Notes under the pieces: generated by a model
Told to the model about the DNA's origin: nothing
Database searches by the model: none
Seen by the model: the letters and a program-made list of their open reading frames with translations, nothing else
Assembly (NCBI RefSeq): GCF_003628555.1
Contig: NZ_CP021731.1
Span: forward strand, 3,596,001 to 3,660,000
Reading direction: 5' to 3'
DNA length: 64,000 bases
Source: Azoarcus sp. DN11
Lineage (GTDB): Bacteria > Pseudomonadota > Gammaproteobacteria > Burkholderiales > Rhodocyclaceae
Program-made: the position numbers and the translations under genes
Shown: piece by piece, positions 58,018-64,000 of the stretch
Numbering within the stretch: position 1 is the stretch's first letter
How the letters are laid out: each line of letters begins with the position of its first letter

Positions 58018-59448
58018 TTAACGCGGAAGTAGGAAAGTGGTGTGCTCGCGCACGGTGACGCCGGGATCACCCGACACACCGACGTCGAAATAGATCTCGT
58101 GGCTTCCCGGGGTTGCAGCCTCGGGTGGGACCTGAACCTGCACCGTCAGCGACTCCGTCGTCGCCGGGGCGATCTCGAACTGCTGCGGCCCATCGAGCCG
58201 GATTCCGTCCAGCCCCGACACGCGCACGACGATCGGACGAGAGACTTCCTGCATGTTCATGATGCGAAGCTGATAGACGTTCTCGATCAGCCCCCCCGCA
58301 ACCTCCCGCGCCAGCGTGGCGCGGTCGCGGATCACATCCACGCGCAGATCGGACCGCGTCGCCAGGCTCCAGATCGTCCCCAGCGTGATCAGGACGAGGA
58401 TGCCTCCGTAGATCAGCGTGCGGGGACGCAGCACGTGCATCACGATTTCCTTCGTCCCCCAGCGCTGCCGTACCGCGTTGTCGGTCGAGTAACGGATCAG
58501 GCCGCGCGGGTATCCCATCTTGTCCATCACCTGATCGCAGCCGTCTATGCAGGCGCCACAGCCGATGCACTCATACTGCAACCCCTGGCGGATGTCGATG
58601 CCCGTCGGGCAGACCTGCACGCAGATGTTGCAGTCGATGCAGCTTCCCAGTCCGAGGCTGCGCGGTTCGACTCCCTTGCGGCGCGATCCCCGCGGCTCGC
58701 CACGCTCCTCGTCATACGTGACGACGAGCGTGTCCGGATCGAACATCACGCTCTGGAAGCGTGCATAGGGACACATGTACTTGCACACCTGTTCGCGCAG
58801 CACCCCCGCGAACAGATACGTGAACGCTGCGTAGAACAGTATCCAGAAGATTTCCCACGGCCCGAAGGCGAAGGTGCGGGCGGACTGGAGAAGTTCATCA
58901 ACCGGCGTGAAATACGCAACGAGTGTGAAGCCGGTCCATAACGAGAACAGCGCCCAAATCGAATACTTGGCCGCCCGCAGGCCGAATTTCCGGGCGTCCA
59001 TCGGCGCCGCCTCGAGCTTGCGCCGCTTGATGTGGTCACCCTCGATCTTCTCCTCGATCCACATGAAAATTTCCGTGTAGACCGTTTGGGGACAGGCGTA
59101 TCCGCACCACAGGCGACCGGCGATCGCGGTGAAGAAGAACAGCGCATACGCCGAAAGGATCAGCAGGATGGCGAGATAGAACACATCCTGCGGCCAGAAC
59201 ACCCAGCCGAAAATGTAGAACTTGCGTTCGGCGAGATGAAACAGGAAGGCTTGGCGATCGTTCCACCGCAGCCACGGCAAGCCGTAATAGAGGATCTGTG
59301 TCAGCCAGACAAGGGCCCAGCGCCAGTTCGCGAAAACGCCCTTGATTGACCGGACATGAAGCTTTTGCCTCGCAACATACAGGTCAGTCGACTGCTCATC
59401 CTGTAGCTGCGATTTCGGGACCACCCGTATCCGAGCCGGATCGCTCAT
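58018..59448 (-). CDS. ccoG: Cytochrome c oxidase accessory protein CcoG (Cu(II) reductase)
   Basis: A 476-residue membrane iron-sulfur protein, shown in Rhodobacter to reduce Cu(II) to Cu(I) for cbb3 assembly. Several N-terminal helices carry the NosR/RdxA-type segment LWCGYACPQTVYTEIF. Two ferredoxin motifs are CIDCNICVQVCP and CIGCGACIDGC. A C-terminal immunoglobulin-like periplasmic domain follows. It is the first gene of ccoG-fixH-small protein, downstream of the ccoNOQP terminator. Confidence 0.96.
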   Translation of the reverse strand: MSDPARIRVVPKSQLQDEQSTDLYVARQKLHVRSIKGVFANWRWALVWLTQILYYGLPWLRWNDRQAFLFHLAERKFYIFGWVFWPQDVFYLAILLILSAYALFFFTAIAGRLWCGYACPQTVYTEIFMWIEEKIEGDHIKRRKLEAAPMDARKFGLRAAKYSIWALFSLWTGFTLVAYFTPVDELLQSARTFAFGPWEIFWILFYAAFTYLFAGVLREQVCKYMCPYARFQSVMFDPDTLVVTYDEERGEPRGSRRKGVEPRSLGLGSCIDCNICVQVCPTGIDIRQGLQYECIGCGACIDGCDQVMDKMGYPRGLIRYSTDNAVRQRWGTKEIVMHVLRPRTLIYGGILVLITLGTIWSLATRSDLRVDVIRDRATLAREVAGGLIENVYQLRIMNMQEVSRPIVVRVSGLDGIRLDGPQQFEIAPATTESLTVQVQVPPEAATPGSHEIYFDVGVSGDPGVTVREHTTFLLPR

Positions 59449-59490
59449 TATCGCAATATCCGTATTTTCTGATTTACTTACTTCAAATTT

Positions 59491-59510
59491 CCCCGGGGAA
59501 GCCCCCGGGG
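59491..59510 (-). terminator. Terminator of the ccoNOQP operon
   Basis: Two CCCCGGGG blocks separated by AAGC form an 8-bp stem, followed on the minus strand by AAATTTG. It lies 32 nt after the ccoP stop. The T-run is short but the stem is very stable. Confidence 0.6.
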
Positions 59511-59542
59511 ACGACTGCCGCAAAAGAACTCAGCCGTTGGAC

Positions 59543-60448
59543 TTACTTGGCGGCCGGTTTGTTCGAAAGTCCGTAGACATACGACGCCAGCAGATGGATC
59601 TTCGCCTCGCCGAGAAACTCGCCGAAGCCGGGCATGCGGTTGGTGCGCCCCTTTTCCACCGTCTCCATGATCGTGGCTTCCGAGGAGCCATACAGCCAGT
59701 CGCTGTCGGTCAGGTTCGGCGCTCCCATTGCCGGGGTGCCCTTGCCCTCCGGTCCGTGACAGGCCACGCAGTTCTGCTGGAAGATTTCCGCCCCGCGCTG
59801 CGCGCGCAGCGAATCATGGGCGAGTCCCGACAGGGAGCGCACGTAGTTCGCCACGTCCTTGACCCCTTCCGCACCGAGCGTGGGCCCGAACGGCGGCATC
59901 ATGGCCTGACGGCCGCCGGTGATCGTCGCCTTGATCGTTTCCGGTTCGCCGCCCCAGTTCCAGACGGTGTCGGTGAGGTTCGGGAAGCCCTTGGCGCCGC
60001 GGGCATCCGCGCCATGGCACTGCGCGCAGTAGGTCACGAAGAGGCGCTTGCCGGCCCCCCTCGCCTCCTCGTCGGCGGCAACGGCGACCATGTCCATGCC
60101 CTGGTACTTCGCGAAGATCGGTGCGTAACGCTCATCCGCATTGCGCATCTCCGTTTCGTACTGTCCAACCGAACTCCAGCCGAGCGCCCCCTTGTTGTTC
60201 CCGAAGCCGGGGTACATCGTCAGGTACACCACCGCAAAGATCACCGTGCCCAGGAACAGGAACAGCCACCAACGCGGCAGCGGGTTGTTGTACTCGGCCA
60301 GGGTCTCGTCCCACACGTGGCCATGCAGTTCGACCGGGCCCTTCGCACGCTTGTTGTTCGACACCAGAACGAACAGGCAGAACAGCAGGCTCAGGCCTAC
60401 CAGGACCATCACGTACGCGTTCCAGAAGCCGCTAATAAAGTCAGCCAT
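59543..60448 (-). CDS. ccoP: cbb3-type cytochrome c oxidase subunit III (di-haem CcoP)
   Basis: Membrane-anchored di-haem cytochrome c that feeds electrons to CcoO/CcoN. The 301-residue product has two N-terminal helices (about 10-30 and 58-78). Two haem-c motifs are CAQCH near residue 141 and CVACH near residue 229, with Met ligand candidates in the MMPPFG and RMPGFG segments. Its start is 2 nt from the ccoQ stop. Confidence 0.97.
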   Translation of the reverse strand: MADFISGFWNAYVMVLVGLSLLFCLFVLVSNNKRAKGPVELHGHVWDETLAEYNNPLPRWWLFLFLGTVIFAVVYLTMYPGFGNNKGALGWSSVGQYETEMRNADERYAPIFAKYQGMDMVAVAADEEARGAGKRLFVTYCAQCHGADARGAKGFPNLTDTVWNWGGEPETIKATITGGRQAMMPPFGPTLGAEGVKDVANYVRSLSGLAHDSLRAQRGAEIFQQNCVACHGPEGKGTPAMGAPNLTDSDWLYGSSEATIMETVEKGRTNRMPGFGEFLGEAKIHLLASYVYGLSNKPAAK

Positions 60449-60450
60449 TT

Positions 60451-60630
60451 TTATCCTTCCTTGCTGTGCCGGCCGCCCGCGCTGACCGGCGCATCGTCAT
60501 CGGTGAAGGGGAGACGCGCCGCCTCGTCGAACCCTGCCCGCGCACCTCTGCTGTATGCCCACAGGCAGATGCCGACGAAACAGGCGAGACAAAGGACGGT
60601 GAGCAGGGAACGGAGATCATTGATATCCAC
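60451..60630 (-). CDS. ccoQ: cbb3-type oxidase subunit CcoQ
   Basis: A 59-residue single-helix subunit that stabilises the cbb3 complex. It starts at GTG 60630 (after AGGAG) and reads MDINDLRSLLTVLCLACFVG then ICLWAYSRGARAGFDEAARL, with a polar tail ending HSKEG. The family pattern (helix, then W-A-Y/F-S-x-x-x-x-x-x-F-x-E-A-A) is clear. It lies between ccoO (17 nt) and ccoP (2 nt), the canonical place. Confidence 0.9.
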   Translation of the reverse strand: MDINDLRSLLTVLCLACFVGICLWAYSRGARAGFDEAARLPFTDDDAPVSAGGRHSKEG

Positions 60631-60647
60631 GGCGCTTCTCCTTTTCT

Positions 60648-61280
60648 TTACTTGAAGTTCGACAGCGCCGTACCCATCCCCTGGAGGTAGGCGACGACAG
60701 CGTCCAGTTCGGTCTTGCCTTCCAGCGCCGCCCGCGCACCGGCGATCTCCTCGTCGGTGTAGGGGTGGCCCAGCGTGCGCAGCGCGCGCATCTTGGCCTC
60801 GATGTCGTCAGACTTCAGCGGGCGATGCAGCCACGGGAACGCCGGCATGTTCGACTCCGGCACGACATCGCGCGGATTGTTCAGGTGCACGCGGTGCCAT
60901 TCGTCCGAGTAGCGGCCGCCGACGCGCGCCAGATCCGGCCCCGTACGCTTGGAGCCCCACTGGAACGGGCGGTCATAGATGAACTCGCCGGCGACCGAGT
61001 AATGGCCGTAGCGCTCGGTTTCGGCACGGAAGGGGCGGATCATCTGCGAGTGGCAGTTGTAGCAGCCTTCGCGCACGTAGATGTCGCGACCGGACAGCCG
61101 CAGTGCATCGTACGGCTTGACGTCGAGCGGCTTGCCCGTCCGGTCGATCGCGCTGGTCGTGGTCTTCTGGAAGAACAGCGGAACGATCTCGACCAGGCCG
61201 CCGATACTGACCGTCAGAAGGGACAGCACGATCAGCCAGCCGACCCTGCGCTCGATGAATTCATGTTTCGATTGAGCCAT
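60648..61280 (-). CDS. ccoO: cbb3-type oxidase subunit II (mono-haem CcoO)
   Basis: Membrane-anchored mono-haem cytochrome c, 210 residues. It has an N-terminal helix (about 12-34), haem motif [12 protein letters not shown] near residue 72 and a distal Met in [10 protein letters not shown]. It starts 15 nt after the ccoN stop. Confidence 0.97.
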   Translation of the reverse strand: MAQSKHEFIERRVGWLIVLSLLTVSIGGLVEIVPLFFQKTTTSAIDRTGKPLDVKPYDALRLSGRDIYVREGCYNCHSQMIRPFRAETERYGHYSVAGEFIYDRPFQWGSKRTGPDLARVGGRYSDEWHRVHLNNPRDVVPESNMPAFPWLHRPLKSDDIEAKMRALRTLGHPYTDEEIAGARAALEGKTELDAVVAYLQGMGTALSNFK

Positions 61281-61295
61281 GTCTAGTCTCTCCGA

Positions 61296-62720
61296 TTATG
61301 CGTGGGCGGCAGCGGGGGCGACCACGGGCGCCTCATACGCCTTCTCGCCAGCGATCGTTCGGACCATGTTGTAGAACATGATGAGCATGCCGGTCAGGAA
61401 CATCACGCCTCCCACCAGGCGGATCGTCCAGAACGGGTAGCTCGCCTTCACGCTCTCGACAAAGGAATAGGTCAGCGTACCGTCCGGGTTGGTGGCACGC
61501 CACATCAGGCCCTGCATCACCCCGGCAATCCACATCGAGGCGATGTACAGCACGATGCCGATCGTCGCGATCCAGAAGTGGGCGTTGATCAGGCCCACCG
61601 AGTACATCTGGGTTTTGCCGTACATGCGCGGGATCAGGTAATACATCGAGCCGATCGTGATCATCGCGACCCAGCCGAGCGCGCCCGAATGCACGTGGCC
61701 GATGGTCCAGTCCGTGTAGTGCGACAGGGCATTGACCGTCTTGATCGACATCATCGGGCCTTCGAAGGTCGACATGCCGTAGAAGGAAAGCGCGGTGATC
61801 AGGAACTTCAGGATCGGGTCGGTGCGCAGCTTGTGCCAGGCGCCCGACAGCGTCATCACGCCGTTGATCATGCCGCCCCAGGACGGCGCCAGCAGGATGA
61901 GCGAGAACACCATGCCCACCGACTGGGTCCAGTCCGGCAGCGCCGTGTAGTGCAGGTGGTGCGGACCCGCCCACATATAGGTGAAGATCAGCGCCCAGAA
62001 GTGCACCACCGAGAGCCGGTACGAATACACCGGACGCTCTGCCTGCTTCGGGACGAAGTAGTACATCATCCCGAGGAAGCCCGCGGTGAGGAAGAAACCC
62101 ACCGCGTTGTGCCCGTACCACCACTGGACCATTGCGTCCTGAACGCCCGCGTAGGCCGAGTAGGACTTCGTCAGGGTCACCGGGAGTTCGGCGCTATTGA
62201 CGATGTGGAGCAGCGCGACCGTGAGAATGAAGCCGCCGAAGAACCAGTTCGCGACATAGATATGACTGGTCTTGCGCTTCGCGATCGTGCCGAAGAACAC
62301 GATGGCGTAGGACACCCACACGACGGCGATCAGGATGTCGATCGGCCACTCCAGCTCGGCGTACTCCTTGCCGGTGGTGAGGCCCATCGGCAGGGTGATC
62401 ACCGCCAGGACGATCACCAGCTGCCAGCCCCAGAACGTGAAGCTTGCGAGCCGGGGCGCGAACAGCGGCGTGTGGCAGGTGCGCTGCACGCAGAAATACG
62501 AGGTCGCGAACAGGGCACAGCCGCCAAAAGCGAAAATCACGGCGTTCGTGTGTAGCGGACGCAGCCTGCCGAAGTGCAGCCACTCGCCCAGATTCAGCTC
62601 GGGCCAGACAAGCTGCGCCGCGATGATCACCCCCACCAGCATGCCCACCACTCCCCACACGACCGTCATGATGGAGAACTGGCGGACGACTTTGTAGTTA
62701 TAAGTCGCCTGCGATTGCAT
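61296..62720 (-). CDS. ccoN: cbb3-type oxidase catalytic subunit I (CcoN)
   Basis: High-affinity terminal oxidase core subunit with 12 helices, haem b, haem b3 and CuB. The 474-residue product has the low-spin haem His in [14 protein letters not shown], CuB ligands in [11 protein letters not shown] and AGPHHLHYT, and the haem ligands in [17 protein letters not shown] 62720 follows AAGGGGAAG. Promoters: a weak TTTCAC-17-TAGAAT (62810-62838, minus strand), and possibly read-through from the FNR promoter at 63021-63062. Confidence 0.97.
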   Translation of the reverse strand: MQSQATYNYKVVRQFSIMTVVWGVVGMLVGVIIAAQLVWPELNLGEWLHFGRLRPLHTNAVIFAFGGCALFATSYFCVQRTCHTPLFAPRLASFTFWGWQLVIVLAVITLPMGLTTGKEYAELEWPIDILIAVVWVSYAIVFFGTIAKRKTSHIYVANWFFGGFILTVALLHIVNSAELPVTLTKSYSAYAGVQDAMVQWWYGHNAVGFFLTAGFLGMMYYFVPKQAERPVYSYRLSVVHFWALIFTYMWAGPHHLHYTALPDWTQSVGMVFSLILLAPSWGGMINGVMTLSGAWHKLRTDPILKFLITALSFYGMSTFEGPMMSIKTVNALSHYTDWTIGHVHSGALGWVAMITIGSMYYLIPRMYGKTQMYSVGLINAHFWIATIGIVLYIASMWIAGVMQGLMWRATNPDGTLTYSFVESVKASYPFWTIRLVGGVMFLTGMLIMFYNMVRTIAGEKAYEAPVVAPAAAHA

Positions 62721-62909
62721 GGAACTTCCCCTTGAGATGAAGAAAACTTCCGCACCGGTCCGGGAGAGCAGATGTAACGGCTCGCCACGGGCTTGTGACA
62801 TCGGCCGACATTCTATTGCACTGCAGAAATGGGTGAAAGTACCCAGTTACAAAAAAAACCTGTTGTCAGAGTGGTTTTAATTAATCCATCATAGCCCAAA
62901 GTGCTAGGC

Positions 62910-62938
62910 AAAAAAAAGGGTGCGCATCAAGCGCACCC
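62910..62938 (-). terminator. Strong intrinsic terminator between ccoS and ccoN
   Basis: GGGTGCGC and GCGCACCC (62918-62938) form an 8-bp stem with loop TTGAT on the minus strand, followed by eight T (62910-62917). It can end the ccoI-ccoS transcript and/or the candidate small RNA. Confidence 0.9.
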
Positions 62939-63014
62939 CCAACCCCAACAGAGAGACAAATTACCCTTACCAGATTGGCGCGCACGAACAGCCCGCACCA
63001 ACCTCGAAAACCGT
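62910..63014 (-). ncRNA. Candidate FNR-activated small RNA (or attenuated ccoN leader)
   Basis: A 105-nt unit defined by an exactly spaced FNR class II promoter (start predicted at 63014) and a strong intrinsic terminator (T-run 62910-62917). No reading frame longer than a few codons with a ribosome binding site lies inside. The middle contains an unpaired C/U-rich stretch (TTTGTCTCTCTGTTGG, minus strand, about 62950-62965) that could pair with Shine-Dalgarno sequences. The design is like FNR-controlled RNAs FnrS (E. coli) and AniS (Neisseria), with no claim of sequence homology. Confidence 0.55.
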
Positions 63015-63020
63015 GGGTAA

Positions 63021-63062
63021 AGTATGCCCATGCTCGCTGTTCGGGGCTTTGACGTAAGTCAA
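63021..63062 (-). promoter_or_regulatory. FNR class II promoter between ccoS and ccoN
   Basis: A fully symmetric box TTGAC-GTAA-GTCAA (63049-63062) is followed by CATACT (63021-63026) as -10 on the minus strand. The box centre falls at exactly -41.5 from the predicted start 63014, the classical FNR class II geometry. Confidence 0.7.
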
Positions 63063-63105
63063 CACTCCGCGCACCTCGCGCGGAGGCCTTCCTGCGAGGC
63101 CGGAA

Positions 63106-63309
63106 TCACTCGTCCCTGGCGGGTGAAGCCGGACCATCGGCCTTTTCGGGACGGCGGGGTACGGGCGCGTCGCGATCGTCCATGAGCATCCGGTACGCCG
63201 GTCCCTCCATGTCGTCGTACTGGCCGGAGCGCACCGACCACCAGAAAATCACCCCGATCACGAACACCAGTACCACCGAAAGCGGCACGAGGATGTAGAG
63301 ACTTTCCAT
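63106..63309 (-). CDS. ccoS: cbb3 oxidase maturation protein CcoS
   Basis: A 67-residue protein with one N-terminal helix (LYILVPLSVVLVFVIGVIFWW) followed by the CcoS hallmark SVRSGQYDDMEGPAYRML and a polar tail. It is needed for haem and copper insertion into CcoN. It starts 6 nt after the ccoI stop. Confidence 0.95.
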   Translation of the reverse strand: MESLYILVPLSVVLVFVIGVIFWWSVRSGQYDDMEGPAYRMLMDDRDAPVPRRPEKADGPASPARDE

Positions 63310-63315
63310 AAGCGT

Positions 63316-64000
63316 TCAATCCATCCGACAACCGCGCTGCAGGCGCAGGGCATTCAGCACGACCAGCAACGAACTTCCCGCCATGCCTATTCCTGCCATC
63401 CAGGGGGTGACGAGGCCCGCCATGGCAAGCGGGATCGAGATGAAATTGTAGGCGAACGACCACCACAGGTTCTGCCGGATGATGCGCAATGTCCGGCGGG
63501 CCAGGTCGATTCCGCGACCGAGCCCGGCAAGATTCTCGCTGAGCAGCACGATATCGCCCTGATTGCGCGCGAGCTCGGTCCCGTCGCCCATCGCGACCGA
63601 AACGTGCGCCTGGGCCAGGACGGGCGCATCGTTCACGCCATCGCCGACCATCGCGACCACCGCAGTCGGGGCACGTTGCAGCGCCTCGATGAACGCCTGC
63701 TTCCCTTGCGGCGTCATCGCGCCGCGCGCCTCATCCATGCCCAGTTGTCGTGCGATCGAACTCGCAACGGCCTGTGCATCGCCGCTCAGCACGGTCGTCC
63801 GGATGCCTTCGCGCGCCAGCTTCGCCGTCAATTGAGCAGCCTCGGGCCGTGGCACGTCGGCAAGGCGGAAGAGTCCCAGCCAGCGCCCCTCGCCGCCGAG
63901 CGCGACAATCGAGCCGCCGCGCGCGGCCAGGTCCTGCAGTTGGGGCGGCAGATCGCGCTGCAGCTGCGCCGCGACGAAATCCGGGCGCCCCAGCCAATGG
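63316..64000 (-). CDS. ccoI: Copper-transporting P-type ATPase CcoI (3' part)
   Basis: The last 228 codons of a P1B-type ATPase, cut by the window edge. Visible are the phosphorylation-domain segment TTVLSGDAQAVASSIA, the hinge motif MVGDGVNDAPVLAQA and the final helices (NLWWSFAYNFISIPLAMAGLVTPW) with GMAGSSLLVVLNALRL. The direct ccoS neighbour identifies it as CcoI, the pump that supplies copper for cbb3 assembly, rather than the detoxifying CopA at 44-46 kb. Confidence 0.93.
   Translation of the reverse strand, partial: HWLGRPDFVAAQLQRDLPPQLQDLAARGGSIVALGGEGRWLGLFRLADVPRPEAAQLTAKLAREGIRTTVLSGDAQAVASSIARQLGMDEARGAMTPQGKQAFIEALQRAPTAVVAMVGDGVNDAPVLAQAHVSVAMGDGTELARNQGDIVLLSENLAGLGRGIDLARRTLRIIRQNLWWSFAYNFISIPLAMAGLVTPWMAGIGMAGSSLLVVLNALRLQRGCRMD

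Overview
The window looks like a chromosomal segment of a GC-rich betaproteobacterium, most likely Rhodocyclales (Azoarcus, Aromatoleum or Thauera type). This is inferred from gene content: a class I polyhydroxybutyrate (PHB) cluster with PhaR, an rseC-rnfABCDGEH operon, cbb3 oxidase with CcoGHIS, FNR and DNR-type regulators, NnrS, and a metZ-type sulfhydrylase. No phage, CRISPR array or intact insertion sequence was seen.

Layout. 1-2 kb: a patatin-like hydrolase cut by the window edge, then rimO. 2-6.3 kb: PHB cluster on the minus strand, read phaC, phaB2, phaB1, phaR, with no phaA. 6.4-12.4 kb: pgeF, rluD, bamD, an AEC carrier, a lytic transglycosylase, a decayed SulP permease and a small membrane protein. 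12.8-22.7 kb: metZ; a ketone-body/PHB-mobilisation cluster (an FAD reductase fused to a patatin, an acetoacetate decarboxylase remnant, 3-hydroxybutyrate dehydrogenase); an FMN reductase; an M20 amidohydrolase; a TRIC-family protein and an MFS exporter. 22.8-29.7 kb: the Rnf module, bracketed by two direct repeats that each carry an identical tRNA-Arg(ACG), with a decayed tRNA and an aldehyde dehydrogenase stub at the edges. 29.7-43.9 kb: housekeeping genes (tRNA-Ser, mltF, serS, rarA, lolA, ftsK, a Crp-like regulator, trxB, an Smr protein, glnB, nadE, ppa). 44-47.2 kb: copper export (copZ, copA, a MerR regulator). 47.2-64 kb: microaerobic and nitric-oxide physiology (TauE-like protein, hemN, fnr, hemerythrin, sirB, nnrS, a DNR-like regulator, a second phaC, a beta-CASP nuclease, a universal stress protein, fixH, ccoG, ccoNOQP, ccoS and the 3' part of ccoI).

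How it fits together. PHB is a carbon and electron sink; hydroxybutyrate dehydrogenase returns it to acetoacetate. Rnf couples NADH and ferredoxin to the ion gradient. The cbb3 oxidase needs CcoI and CcoG for copper, and CopA/CopZ handle excess copper. FNR links much of the last 15 kb: four FNR-like boxes lie upstream of hemN, upstream of the stress protein, downstream of the DNR-like gene, and between ccoS and ccoN. The box between ccoS and ccoN is exactly spaced over a -10 and is followed about 105 nt later by a strong terminator, which suggests an FNR-activated small RNA or an attenuated ccoN leader.

Three decayed genes (sulP, adc, an aldehyde dehydrogenase) and one decayed tRNA show active gene loss in the first half of the window.
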